Shown here in pieces: positions 40,428-52,619 of a stretch of 64,000 nt of DNA. Source of the stretch: Oxalobacteraceae bacterium OTU3CAMAD1 (lineage in GTDB: Bacteria > Pseudomonadota > Gammaproteobacteria > Burkholderiales > Burkholderiaceae_D); NCBI GenBank assembly GCA_024123915.1, contig CP099650.1, forward strand, positions 310,001-374,000, given 5' to 3'. A program made the position numbers and the translations under genes. A model generated the notes under the pieces. It saw only the letters and a program-made list of their open reading frames with translations, had not been told where the DNA came from and made no database searches. How positions within the stretch are numbered: position 1 is the stretch's first letter; each line of letters opens with the position of its first letter.

Positions 40428-41403
40428 TTTCACCAACGGCTTCTGGGATATGTACATCGTCGTGCTGACCCTGCTCGGCATCGTCGGTTGCGGCATCCTG
40501 CTGTACTCGCAGGCCAAGGTCAAGCTGGCCAAGGGCAAGGACGGCAAGGTTGGCACCACGGGGCATATCTGGGACGAAGACCTGACCGAACTGAACACGC
40601 CGATGCCGCGCTGGTGGATGTGGCTGTTCTACATCACCATCGTGTTCGCGCTGGCCTACCTGTTCCTGTATCCGGGCCTGGGCACCTACGCCGGCAAGCT
40701 GGGCTGGAAATCCTCGGGCCAGTATCAGGCCGAACTGAAACAGGCGGAATCCGAGTACGGCCCGTTGTTCGCGCAATACCAGAAGCAGGACCTCAAAAAG
40801 GTCGCCGCCAATCCGAAGGCCCACGCCATCGGGCAGCGCCTGTTCCTGACGTACTGCGCGCAATGCCACGGATCGGACGCGCGCGGCAACAAGGGCTTTC
40901 CCAACCTGACCGACAACGACTGGCTGTTCGGCGGCGCGCCGGAAACCATCAAGGAATCGATCCTGCGCGGACGCATGGGCGTGATGCCGCCGATGGGCGC
41001 GGCGCTCGGCTCGGACAAGGATGTGGAGAACGTCGCCCACTACGTGCTCAGCCTGTCCGGCTCGACCGCCGATCCGATCAAGGCGGTCTTTGGTAAAGGT
41101 AAATTCGGCGCCTGCATGGCCTGCCACAGCGCCGGCGGCACCGGCAACCAGACGCTCGGCGCGCCCAAGCTGAGCGACAAGGTCTGGCTGTTCGGCGGCA
41201 GCGCCGAGACCATCATGGAAACCATCCGCAAGGGCCGCAACGCCACCATGCCGGCGTTCGAGGATTTCCTCGGCGACGCCAAGGTGCACGTGCTGGCGGC
41301 GTATGTGTGGAGTTTGTCGAACGACGTCAACGCGCCGGAATCGTCGCCCAACCCGCCCGCGCCGGCGCCGGCCGTCGCCACCACCACGCCTGCGCCGGAA
41401 TAA
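40420..41403 (+). CDS. ccoP: Cbb3-type cytochrome c oxidase subunit III
   Basis: A 327-residue diheme cytochrome c. The N-terminal part has a hydrophobic segment near residues 8-28 and a second near 67-87. Then come the two cytochrome c domains, with heme sites CAQCH at Cys146 and CMACH at Cys232. The 'WDEDLTELNTPMPRWWMWLFYITIVF' segment is the CcoP hallmark. It takes electrons from soluble cytochrome c or the bc1 complex. The tail is Pro/Ala-rich. It overlaps ccoQ by 8 bases and is followed after 13 bases by ccoG. Confidence 0.96.
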   Translation: MADFTNGFWDMYIVVLTLLGIVGCGILLYSQAKVKLAKGKDGKVGTTGHIWDEDLTELNTPMPRWWMWLFYITIVFALAYLFLYPGLGTYAGKLGWKSSGQYQAELKQAESEYGPLFAQYQKQDLKKVAANPKAHAIGQRLFLTYCAQCHGSDARGNKGFPNLTDNDWLFGGAPETIKESILRGRMGVMPPMGAALGSDKDVENVAHYVLSLSGSTADPIKAVFGKGKFGACMACHSAGGTGNQTLGAPKLSDKVWLFGGSAETIMETIRKGRNATMPAFEDFLGDAKVHVLAAYVWSLSNDVNAPESSPNPPAPAPAVATTTPAPE

Positions 41404-41416
41404 GCGATCGAAGACT

Positions 41417-42802
41417 ATGAGCTCGCCTGAATCACAAGTCGTCCACATGTACGCCGCGCGGGAGGAGATTTACCCGCGCGAGGCCTCGGGCCGCTACGCC
41501 CGGCTGCGCTGGCTGTTCGTCTGGCTGACGCAGCTGGCGTTCTACTGCACGCCGTGGCTGCAATGGAACGACCGGCAGGCCCTGCTGTTCGACCTGGGCG
41601 CGCGCAAGTTCTACATCTTCGGGCTGGTGTTGTGGCCGCAGGACTTCATCTACCTGGCCGCCCTGCTGATCATCTGCGCCTATTTGCTGTTCCTGGCGAC
41701 GGCGGTGGCGGGGCGCGTCTGGTGCGGCTTCGCCTGTCCGCAAACGGTGTACACCGAAATCTTCCTCTGGATAGAGCGCCGGATCGAAGGCAAGCGCAGC
41801 GCGCGCATCGCGCTCGACCGCCAACCGCCGTCGGCGTCCAAGTTCGCCAAGAAAAGCGCCAAGCACCTGGCCTGGGGCGCGGTCGCCTTGTGGACCGGCT
41901 TCACCTTCGTCGGCTACTTCACGCCGATCAAATTGCTGGCCGAGGAAGTGCTGACGTTGAGCTTCGGCCCGTGGGAATGGTTCTGGGTGGTGTTCTACAG
42001 CTTCGCCACCTACGGCAACGCCGGCTGGATGCGCGAGCAGGTGTGCAAGTACATGTGCCCGTACGCCCGCTTCCAGAGCTCGATGTTCGACCGCGACACC
42101 CTGATCATCACCTACGCCGGCGAGCGGGGCGAGCCGCGCATGCCGCTGTCGAAAAAGGAAGCGGGCAAGGGCGGCGATTGCATCGACTGCTCGATGTGCG
42201 TGCAGGTGTGCCCGACCGGCATCGACATCCGCAACGGCCTGCAGTACGAATGCATCGGCTGCGCCGCATGCGTCGACGCCTGCAACGGCGTCATGGACAA
42301 GGTCGGCCTGCCGCGCGGGCTGATCCGCTACAGCACCGAGCGCGCCATGACGATGCACTACACGCCGACGCAGATCCGCCAGCGCACCTTGCGTCCCCGG
42401 GTGCAAATCTACGCCGCCATCCTGGCGCTGATCGTGGCGGCCGTCGGCACCGCGCTCTACCTGCGGGTGCCGCTCAAGCTGGACGTCATACGCGACCGGG
42501 GCGCCATGGGCCGCGAGGTCGAGGACGGCATGATCGAAAACGTCTACCGGCTGCAGATCATGAACACGTCCGAGCGGGCGCAGACCTACCGCATCCGCGT
42601 CACCGGCATTCCCACCTTGGCGCAGGTCACGCCGGAGCTGGTGCGGGTCGAAGCCACCGAAACCAAGGCGCATCCGATCCGGCTGCGCACGGCGCACGGC
42701 GCCGCCCATCCGGGCTCGAACAAGATTGCCGTCGAACTGACGTCGGTCGACGAGCCGTCGCTGCATGTAAAGGAAGACGCGGTATTCATCGTACCGCGCT
42801 AA
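41417..42802 (+). CDS. ccoG: Cbb3 oxidase accessory protein CcoG (polyferredoxin-like copper reductase)
   Basis: A 461-residue membrane iron-sulfur protein, formerly called RdxA/FixG. It has about five transmembrane helices, two 4Fe-4S motifs (CIDCSMCVQVCPTG and CIGCAACVDACN), further conserved cysteines such as 'CGFACPQTVYTEIF', and a C-terminal Ig-like domain. CcoG is known to reduce Cu(II) to Cu(I) for delivery to cbb3 oxidase. The ATG at 41417 is chosen; the open frame extends upstream only as a shadow of ccoP. The next gene, ccoH, begins 10 bases after its stop. Confidence 0.95.
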   Translation: MSSPESQVVHMYAAREEIYPREASGRYARLRWLFVWLTQLAFYCTPWLQWNDRQALLFDLGARKFYIFGLVLWPQDFIYLAALLIICAYLLFLATAVAGRVWCGFACPQTVYTEIFLWIERRIEGKRSARIALDRQPPSASKFAKKSAKHLAWGAVALWTGFTFVGYFTPIKLLAEEVLTLSFGPWEWFWVVFYSFATYGNAGWMREQVCKYMCPYARFQSSMFDRDTLIITYAGERGEPRMPLSKKEAGKGGDCIDCSMCVQVCPTGIDIRNGLQYECIGCAACVDACNGVMDKVGLPRGLIRYSTERAMTMHYTPTQIRQRTLRPRVQIYAAILALIVAAVGTALYLRVPLKLDVIRDRGAMGREVEDGMIENVYRLQIMNTSERAQTYRIRVTGIPTLAQVTPELVRVEATETKAHPIRLRTAHGAAHPGSNKIAVELTSVDEPSLHVKEDAVFIVPR

Positions 42803-42812
42803 GGAGAACATC

Positions 42813-43352
42813 ATGACCGTATCGATATCGCATAGCACGGTGACGCCGTGGTGGAAGCAACGCTGGCCGTGGCTGCTGATGGCAGGGCCGGCGATCGTCA
42901 TCGTCGCCGGCGTCTACACCGGCTACCTCGCCTTCACGCGGCAGGACGCGCTGGTGGTGGGCGACTACTACAAGCGGGGCAAGGCCATCAACCAGGACTT
43001 GCGGCGCGACCGCGTGGCCAGCACCTTGGGGTTGTCGATGTCGATCGGCTACGACGCCACGCAAGGCATGCTGGCCGGCCAGCTGCGCCGCAACAGCGAC
43101 GACCACGGCAAGACGGAGCGGCTGTTCGTACGCCTGTCGCACGCGACCTTGCCGGCCAAGGATATCCAACTGGTGGTGCAGCCGGACGCATCCGGCGCAT
43201 TCAAGATCAATTTGCCGATGCTCGAGCGCAGCCGCTGGGTGGTTCTGGTGGAAGGCGAAAAGCGCGACTGGCGCCTGGCTGGCGCCTGGAGCTGGCCAGC
43301 CCAGCGCAGCGTAGAACTCACCGCGACCGAAGAGACACGTAGGGCGGATTAG
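42813..43352 (+). CDS. ccoH: Cbb3 assembly protein CcoH (FixH family)
   Basis: A 179-residue protein of the FixH/CcoH family: one transmembrane helix (about 19-41), then a periplasmic Ig-like domain with 'GDYYKRGKAINQDLRRDRVA', typical of the family. It takes part in assembling cbb3 oxidase with CcoI and CcoG. The AAGGAG-preceded ATG at 42813 is clear. The last codons, TRRAD and the TAG at 43350-43352, come from the left end of a paired REP element, so the natural stop has been replaced. The convergent fnr gene ends on the far side of that repeat. Confidence 0.9.
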   Translation: MTVSISHSTVTPWWKQRWPWLLMAGPAIVIVAGVYTGYLAFTRQDALVVGDYYKRGKAINQDLRRDRVASTLGLSMSIGYDATQGMLAGQLRRNSDDHGKTERLFVRLSHATLPAKDIQLVVQPDASGAFKINLPMLERSRWVVLVEGEKRDWRLAGAWSWPAQRSVELTATEETRRAD

Positions 43353-43433
43353 GCGGAACGCCGTAATCGGCCATGCATGCGAAATCGGCGGCTCATGCAT
43401 GGCCGATTACGCTTCGCTAATCCGCCCTACGTG
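43336..43433. repeat. Paired REP (BIME-like) palindrome, family A copy 3
   Basis: A 98-bp copy in the reverse orientation to copies 1 and 2: the GCGGAACGC loop is in the left half and the GCTTCGC loop in the right. It encodes the end and stop codon of ccoH and separates it from the convergent fnr gene. Confidence 0.9.
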
Positions 43434-43464
43434 GTTATGTGGTTACGTGGTTATGTGGCCACCG

Positions 43465-44223
43465 TTAGTGGCAGGTCTGCGTGCCGGCCGTGATGGCTTT
43501 GAGCATGGGCGGGTCGAGCAGTTCGATTTCGCGGTTGCTCACACGTAGCAGGCCTTCCTTCTTGAACTTGGACAACAGGCGGCTGATGCTTTCGATCGTC
43601 AGGCCAAGGTAGTTGCCGATCTCTTCGCGCGACATGCGCAGCTGGAAGGTGTTGGGCGAGTAGCCGCGCGCCTCGTAACGCGACGACAGGTTGACCAGGA
43701 AGGCGGCGAACCGCTGTGTCGCTTGCATATTGCCCAGCAGGAGCATGACGCTTTGCTCGCGCGTGATCTCCTGACTCATCATGCGGTGGAAGTGCCGCAG
43801 CAAGGTCGGCATGTCGGCCAACAGCTGTTGCAGGCTGCCGAACGGAATCTCGCACACTTCGCTGTCCTCCAGCGCGACGGCGGTGCAATGGTGCAGGTCG
43901 GTGCTGATGGCGTCCATGCCCAGCAGCTCGCCCGCCATCTGGAAACCGGTGATCTGCTCGGCGCCCTCGCGGTTGACCTGGTAGGTCTTGAAGTGGCCGA
44001 GCCGGATCGCGTACAAGTTCACGAACGGATCGCCGATGCGGAACAAGGTGCTGCCGCGCGCGACCTTGCGGCGGCGGCCGATAATCTGGTCGAGCCGCTC
44101 CATGTCTTCGTTGCCCAGTCCCATCGGCAGGCACAGCTGGTGCATGCTGCAATTGGCGCAGCTGGCCTTGAGGATGTCGATGGTGGCGCCGGGCAGCACC
44201 AGTGAGGGGAGGTCTCTTATCAT
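43465..44223 (-). CDS. fnr: FNR-type oxygen-sensing transcription regulator
   Basis: A 252-residue CRP/FNR regulator with the cysteines that hold an oxygen-labile 4Fe-4S cluster: Cys22, Cys25 and Cys31 (spacing X2, X5) plus Cys113. The cNMP-like domain spans about 45-160. The helix-turn-helix 'REEIGNYLGLTIESISRLLSKFKKEG' holds the E..SR residues that read TTGAT half-sites. The ATG at 44223 is used; another in frame 30 bases upstream is possible. It is convergent to the cco genes, whose promoter and that of aer contain matching boxes, so it probably controls them. Confidence 0.95.
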   Translation of the reverse strand: MIRDLPSLVLPGATIDILKASCANCSMHQLCLPMGLGNEDMERLDQIIGRRRKVARGSTLFRIGDPFVNLYAIRLGHFKTYQVNREGAEQITGFQMAGELLGMDAISTDLHHCTAVALEDSEVCEIPFGSLQQLLADMPTLLRHFHRMMSQEITREQSVMLLLGNMQATQRFAAFLVNLSSRYEARGYSPNTFQLRMSREEIGNYLGLTIESISRLLSKFKKEGLLRVSNREIELLDPPMLKAITAGTQTCH

Positions 44224-44343
44224 GCCGCCAGTGTAGACCATTAGTCGCCGCATTTGGCCGATGCCGCAGTGGGCCGATCAGGTATTCGCCTCGCTCCAGG
44301 ACTTGTTTTCTGCAAGTGACTTTTCACCGGTGGCGATCGGTCG

Positions 44344-44358
44344 CGAAAAATATTTTCG
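44344..44358. promoter_or_regulatory. Dyad upstream of the hydrolase promoter
   Basis: Arms CGAAAA and TTTTCG around ATA, about 20 bases before the -35 box. A possible regulator site, inferred from symmetry alone. Confidence 0.3.
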
Positions 44359-44377
44359 ACATCCGGTTAAATTTAAC

Positions 44378-44406
44378 TTGCGCGCTATTTGATTGTTCGC
44401 TATAGT
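44378..44406 (+). promoter_or_regulatory. Sigma-70 promoter of the alpha/beta hydrolase gene
   Basis: TTGCGC at 44378-44383 and TATAGT at 44401-44406, with the ideal 17-base spacer. Transcription would start near 44413. A second dyad, AAGTAG-CACA-CTACTT at 44418-44433, lies just inside the predicted leader and could be an operator or hairpin. Confidence 0.65.
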
Positions 44407-44465
44407 TCAACTCAAGCAAGTAGCACACTACTTAATCGCAAACAGCCAAACTGAAAGGAATCACC

Positions 44466-45215
44466 ATGAACCGCTCGATCATCGCCTCCGCCCTGCTGGC
44501 CTCCACCGTCCTGACCGCCCAAGCCGCCACGCCGGCCGCCGATACCACCGTGGTGCTGGTGCATGGCGCCTTCGCCGACGGTTCCAGCTGGGAAAAAATC
44601 ATCCCGCTGCTCCAAGCCAAGGGCTTGAAAGTGGTGGCCGTGCAAAACCCGCTGACCTCGTTGAAAGACGACGTCGCCGCCGCCCAGCGCGTGATCGACG
44701 CGCAAACCGGTAAAGTGGTGCTGGTCGGCCACTCGTGGGGCGGTACCGTGATCACCGAGGCCGGCACCAGCGACAAGATCAAGGCGCTGGTTTACGTGGC
44801 CGCGTTCGCACCGTCGGAAGGCCAGGCCACCGGCGAACTGGGCAAGGACTACGCGGTGCCACCAGGCATCGCCACCCTGCAGGCCGACGCCGGCGGCTTC
44901 CTGTGGCTGCCGACCGCATCGGTCTCCACCAACTTCGCCCAGGACGTCCCGCCGGCCACTGCCGCGCTGATCGCCGCCACCCAGGGCCCGATCGCCGCCA
45001 AGGCCTTCGCCGACAAGACCACCGTGACGGCCTGGAAAAACAAGGCCAACTACTACATCGCCGCGTCGGAAGACCGCATGATCGATCCGGCCCTGCAGCA
45101 AGCGTTCGCGAAGAAAATCAACGCCACCACTATCACGCTGAAAGCGAGCCACGTGCCGATGGTGTCGCAGCCGCAAAAGGTCGCCGACGTGATCATCGCC
45201 GCCGCCCTTCGTTAA
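44466..45215 (+). CDS. Exported alpha/beta hydrolase
   Basis: A 249-residue alpha/beta hydrolase with a signal peptide (residues 1-20, ending AQA), so it acts in the periplasm or outside the cell. The oxyanion loop 'LVHGAFADGSSW' is near residue 32, the nucleophile Ser is in GHSWGG, and the catalytic His is in 'KASHVPMVSQP' near the end. It resembles salicylate-esterase or EstC-like hydrolases of the EstX/hydroxynitrile-lyase group. The substrate is unknown. AAAGGAA precedes the ATG. It has its own good promoter and stands alone. Confidence 0.87.
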   Translation: MNRSIIASALLASTVLTAQAATPAADTTVVLVHGAFADGSSWEKIIPLLQAKGLKVVAVQNPLTSLKDDVAAAQRVIDAQTGKVVLVGHSWGGTVITEAGTSDKIKALVYVAAFAPSEGQATGELGKDYAVPPGIATLQADAGGFLWLPTASVSTNFAQDVPPATAALIAATQGPIAAKAFADKTTVTAWKNKANYYIAASEDRMIDPALQQAFAKKINATTITLKASHVPMVSQPQKVADVIIAAALR

Positions 45216-45242
45216 TCCTGTTGCCAAGGTCGGGCATTGATA

Positions 45243-45273
45243 GGAGAATTCCTGAGCACTCAGGTAGTTCTCC
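45243..45273. other. Two-part hairpin in the leader of the hybrid kinase gene
   Basis: Outer arms GGAGAA and TTCTCC enclose inner arms CCTGAG-CA-CTCAGG. It could be a weak terminator for the hydrolase gene (no T run follows) or an RNA structure in the kinase leader. Confidence 0.45.
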
Positions 45274-45306
45274 GATTTCATGTCCGACCCGCCCGACAAG
45301 GATGAA

Positions 45307-48906
<3,600 letters not shown>

Positions 48907-48930
48907 GGCCACCCGAAATTTCTTCTAAAC

Positions 48931-49028
48931 CACGTAGGGCGGATTAGGCGGCACGCCGTAATCGGCCATGCATGGGTCGCCGATGACGCATGCACGGCCG
49001 ATTACGCTGCGCTAATCCGCCCTACGTC
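48931..49028. repeat. Paired REP (BIME-like) palindrome, family A copy 4
   Basis: A 98-bp copy starting 25 bases after the hybrid kinase stop, in the copy 3 orientation. Its outermost right base is altered (CTACGTC). The rest of the 48907-49246 gap holds a Fur box and otherwise nothing I can support. Confidence 0.88.
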
Positions 49029-49104
49029 TCTGCCCGAAACGCGTCGATCGCATGACTCCCGACGCACATATATCCGTTGCCTTTTGCTACTATGTGAATA
49101 GTAT

Positions 49105-49119
49105 TGATAACAATTCGCA
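49105..49119 (+). promoter_or_regulatory. Fur box of the Fiu-like receptor
   Basis: TGATAAC-A-ATTCGCA matches the 7-1-7 Fur consensus TGATAAT-N-ATTATCA at 11 or 12 of its 14 positions. It lies about 130 bases before the receptor start, in a locally AT-rich stretch. Confidence 0.7.
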
Positions 49120-49246
49120 TTTACGTTAAGGCATTTTATTGTTACACTCTCACAAATTAGTAAAGATTCCCCGGCTGTCAGACACAGGTTGGCAACACTT
49201 CAGCAACACTTCGCACCGCCGGCCTCCCTTCGATTTAGATGAAAGA

Positions 49247-51604
49247 ATGGCAATGATCAAGAGTCGCAAACACGCGCAATCGCGCTTCAACCAACACATG
49301 AGCGCGGCGCTGGCCGTGATGCTGCTCCCGGTCGCCGCCCACGCGGCCGCAGCCGACGCCGCCGAACCTGTCGTGGTCGCCGGCCAACAACAAACCATGC
49401 CCGAAGTCAAAGTCCAGGGCACCGCCGAGGGCATCAAGGCCGACAAGGCCGCGTCCGTCAAGTACACCGAAAAGCTGGTCGACACCGCCCAGACCATCAC
49501 CGTCATCAAAAAAGAACTGATCGAACAGCAAGGCGCCGTCACCCTGACCGAAGCGCTGCGCAACACCCCCGGCGTGGGCGCCTTCTTCCTGGGCGAGAAC
49601 GGCAACACCAACACCGGCGACGCCATCTTCATGCGCGGCTTCGACGCCTCCGGCAGCATCTACGTCGACGGCGTGCGCGACGTCGGCTCGATCTCGCGCG
49701 ACACCTTCAACATCGAACAGATCGACGTGCTCAAGGGCCCGGCCGGCACCGACAACGGCCGCAGCTCGCCGACCGGTTCGATCAACCTGGTCAGCAAACA
49801 GCCGCAGCAGGAAAACGCCTACCTCGGCTCCGTCACCTTCGGCAGCGGCAAGCAAAAGCGCGCCACCGCCGACCTCAACCAGGTGCTCGACGCCGACAGC
49901 GGCACCGCCTTCCGCGTCAACGTGCTGGCCCAGGATGCCGGCAATCCGGCGCGCGACGTCGTCGAGAACAAGCGCTGGGCCGTGGCGCCGTCGCTCGCGT
50001 TCGGCCTGAACGGTCCGACCCGTGTCTACCTGAACTACCTGCACGTCAAGCAAAACAACATCCCCGACGGCGGCGTGCTGACCATCGGCATGCCCGGCTA
50101 CACCGCGCCGGTGCCGACCACCGGCACTGCGGCGTTCAGGGCGGCCGAGGCCGTGCGCCTGGCGCCGCTCAACAGCGCGCCGCGCGTCGACCCGCGCAAC
50201 TTCTACGGTTCCTCGTACGACCACGACGACGTCACCGCCGACATGGCCACCGTGCGCCTCGAGCACGACTTCGCCAACGGCATCAAACTGCAGAACACCA
50301 CCCGCTTCGGCAAGACCGAGCAGGACTACCTGCTGACCGCGTTCATGGCCACCGCCGCCAACCTGGTGCTGCCGAGCGCCGATCCGGCCACCTGGCAAAT
50401 GCTGCGCACCAACACGACGTTCAAGGACCAGAGCAACAAGATCTTCACCAACCAGACCACCGCCACCGGCGAATTCGCCACCGGCGCGCTCAAGCACACC
50501 GTGGTCGGCGGCCTTGAGATCACCACCGAGAAGCAGACCAACTACACCTGGGCGCCGACCGGCGGCACCGGCCTGCCGATCACCAGCATCTACTACCCGA
50601 ACCCGGCGACGTCGTTCAACCTGACCTACGCCCGCAACGGCGCGCAAGCCCAGGGCAGCACCGACACCGTGAGCGCCTACGTGTTCGACACCCTCAAGAT
50701 CGGCGACAAGTGGATCCTGAACGGCGGCGTGCGCGTCGACCACTACAGCACCGACTACAACGCCGTGGCGCTGCAGGCGACGGTGACCCCGCCGGCGGTG
50801 CAGCCGCTGCCGCCCGGCACGCGCATCCCGACCGCGCTTAAAAAGAGCGACAACCTGATCAACGGCAAGCTGTCGGCGCTGTACAAGATCACCCCTGAGA
50901 GCAGCGTCTATGGCCTGGTGGCGACGTCGAAGGCGCCGCCGGGCGGCACCACCTTCTCGCTGAGCGCGGCCGCCAACAGCGCCGCCAACGTCAACTACGA
51001 TCCGCAGGAAACCACCAACTACGAGCTGGGCGGCAAATGGGATCTGCTCAAGCAGAAGCTGTCGCTGTCGGCCGCGCTGTACCGCACCGACGTCAAGAAT
51101 GAAGTCGAAGTCGACCCGACCAACCCGGCCATCTACTACCAGAACGGCAAGAAGCGCGTCCAGGGTATCGAACTGGGCGTGACCGGTGAAATCACCCGCG
51201 GCTGGATCGTCAGCGCCGGCTACACCCGCATGTCGACCAAGGTCGAGAAGGGCCGCTCGGTGCTGGCCAACGGCGAGGAGCAACTGGCCTACACGCCGAA
51301 GCAGGCATTCACGTCGTGGACCTCGTACACCCTGCCGATGGGCCTGCAGATCGGCGGCGGCGTGCGCTACGCCGGCAAGCTGCTGCGCGGCACCGACGGC
51401 GCCGTCGGCACCCCGGCCTTCATCGAGTCGTACTGGGTGGCCGACGCCATGGCGTCGTACCCGATCAACAAGAACGTCGATGTGCGCCTGAACGTGTACA
51501 ACCTGACCGACAAGGAATACGCCGCGTCGATCAACAAGTCGGGCTACCGCTACATCCCTGGCCAGCCACGCTCGGCCAGCCTGACGGCCAACATCAAGTT
51601 CTGA
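49247..51604 (+). CDS. fiu: TonB-dependent catecholate siderophore receptor (Fiu-like)
   Basis: A 785-residue outer-membrane receptor. It has a signal peptide (to about residue 35, '[11 protein letters not shown]') and a plug domain with '[27 protein letters not shown]', '[19 protein letters not shown]' and '[12 protein letters not shown]'. The 22-strand barrel ends in Phe. The plug resembles Fiu, which imports iron complexes of monocatechols. It has a Fur box upstream and a PiuC-type dioxygenase downstream, a pairing known from piuA-piuC in Pseudomonas. The ATG at 49247 is preferred (49253 possible); the frame is open further upstream without signal sequence. An intrinsic terminator follows. 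Confidence 0.9.
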   Translation: MAMIKSRKHAQSRFNQHMSAALAVMLLPVAAHAAAADAAEPVVVAGQQQTMPEVKVQGTAEGIKADKAASVKYTEKLVDTAQTITVIKKELIEQQGAVTLTEALRNTPGVGAFFLGENGNTNTGDAIFMRGFDASGSIYVDGVRDVGSISRDTFNIEQIDVLKGPAGTDNGRSSPTGSINLVSKQPQQENAYLGSVTFGSGKQKRATADLNQVLDADSGTAFRVNVLAQDAGNPARDVVENKRWAVAPSLAFGLNGPTRVYLNYLHVKQNNIPDGGVLTIGMPGYTAPVPTTGTAAFRAAEAVRLAPLNSAPRVDPRNFYGSSYDHDDVTADMATVRLEHDFANGIKLQNTTRFGKTEQDYLLTAFMATAANLVLPSADPATWQMLRTNTTFKDQSNKIFTNQTTATGEFATGALKHTVVGGLEITTEKQTNYTWAPTGGTGLPITSIYYPNPATSFNLTYARNGAQAQGSTDTVSAYVFDTLKIGDKWILNGGVRVDHYSTDYNAVALQATVTPPAVQPLPPGTRIPTALKKSDNLINGKLSALYKITPESSVYGLVATSKAPPGGTTFSLSAAANSAANVNYDPQETTNYELGGKWDLLKQKLSLSAALYRTDVKNEVEVDPTNPAIYYQNGKKRVQGIELGVTGEITRGWIVSAGYTRMSTKVEKGRSVLANGEEQLAYTPKQAFTSWTSYTLPMGLQIGGGVRYAGKLLRGTDGAVGTPAFIESYWVADAMASYPINKNVDVRLNVYNLTDKEYAASINKSGYRYIPGQPRSASLTANIKF

Positions 51605-51652
51605 TGTAAAGTTATATGGTTTAAGCAAAAGGGCCCTTCAGCCGTGTTGCTT

Positions 51653-51684
51653 GCCCCGCCCTCGCCGGCGGGGCTTTTGTTTTT
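51653..51684 (+). terminator. Intrinsic terminator between the Fiu-like receptor and piuC
   Basis: A perfect 8-bp GC stem GCCCCGCC / GGCGGGGC with a 6-base loop, followed by TTTTGTTTTT. It lies 29 bases before the piuC ATG, so piuC needs read-through or its own signals. Confidence 0.85.
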
Positions 51685-51713
51685 CCGGACCAACTGTTTC
51701 GAGGAGTTTCACC

Positions 51714-52391
51714 ATGATGCTGCACATCCCTGGCGTGTTGCGCCGCGAACAGGTGGCCGCCATGCGCGCCCGCCTGGACGCATCGGACTGGATCGACGGG
51801 CGCACCACCGTCGGCGCCCAGGGCGCCCAGGTCAAGCAGAACCGGCAACTGCCGGAGGGGTCGCCGCTGGCGCTCGAACTGGGCCGCATCGTGCTGGCGG
51901 CGCTGGCCGACAGCCCGCTGTTCTTCTCGGCCGCGCTGCCGCTGCGCACCATTGCGCCGCTGTTCAACAGCTACGCCGGCGGCGAGCACTACGGCGCGCA
52001 CGTGGACGGCTCGATGCGCCGCATGGCGGACGGCCAGTGGCTGCGCACGGACGTTTCGTCGACCCTGTTCCTGAGCGATCCGGACGACTACGACGGCGGC
52101 GAGCTGATCGTCACCGACGCCTACGGCGAGCACGAGGTCAAGCTGCCGGCCGGCGACCTGATCCTGTACCCGTCGACCAGCATCCACCGGGTCGAACCGG
52201 TCACGCGCGGCGCCCGCGTGTGTTCCTTTTTCTGGACCCAAAGCATGGTGCGCGACGACATGCGGCGCGGCATGTTGCTCGAGCTGGATCAGAACATCCA
52301 GAGCCTGCGCGCGCGCTTGGGCGACTGCGCGGAACTGGTCGGCCTGACCGGGCATTACCACAATTTGTTGCGCCAGTGGAGCGAGGCGTAG
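51714..52391 (+). CDS. piuC: Fe(II)/2-oxoglutarate-dependent hydroxylase PiuC (PKHD type)
   Basis: A 225-residue Fe(II)/2-oxoglutarate dioxygenase of the PiuC/YbiX family. The iron ligands are His96, Asp98 (in HYGAHVDG) and His158 (in SIHRVEP), with Arg168 binding 2-oxoglutarate. The gene usually accompanies Fiu/PiuA-type receptors and is iron-regulated; its substrate is uncertain. The ATG at 51714 has GAGGAG upstream. The open frame before it runs through a terminator hairpin and is not coding. The last codons of this gene also mark the start of a 2.6-kb tandem duplication. Confidence 0.92.
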   Translation: MMLHIPGVLRREQVAAMRARLDASDWIDGRTTVGAQGAQVKQNRQLPEGSPLALELGRIVLAALADSPLFFSAALPLRTIAPLFNSYAGGEHYGAHVDGSMRRMADGQWLRTDVSSTLFLSDPDDYDGGELIVTDAYGEHEVKLPAGDLILYPSTSIHRVEPVTRGARVCSFFWTQSMVRDDMRRGMLLELDQNIQSLRARLGDCAELVGLTGHYHNLLRQWSEA

Positions 52392-52464
52392 GCCGGGCGA
52401 CTGCTCGGTTTATACCCGCCCGATACCCCGCTGAAACCCCGGCCGCCGGCCCGCTGCCGCCCGG

Positions 52465-52480
52465 TGGCTACTCTTTCGCA
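52465..52480 (+). promoter_or_regulatory. Sigma-54-like -24/-12 promoter of PEP-CTERM gene 1
   Basis: TGGCTACTCTTTCGCA, with GG and GC separated by the required 10 bases. It predicts a start near 52491 and a leader of about 130 bases. Sigma-54 control of PEP-CTERM genes through PrsK/PrsR is known in other bacteria. Confidence 0.55.
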
Positions 52481-52619
52481 AGTTCGCAACAGTTCCCCTC
52501 AAAGGAATATAAAAAAGTCTAGCAATTTTGAACACGCTGGTTAAACTGCCAGTTCACGGATGGCTGGGCGGCGCGACCGCGCTCCCAACGCGGCTTTCCG
52601 TTCATTCACGGAGGACTTC

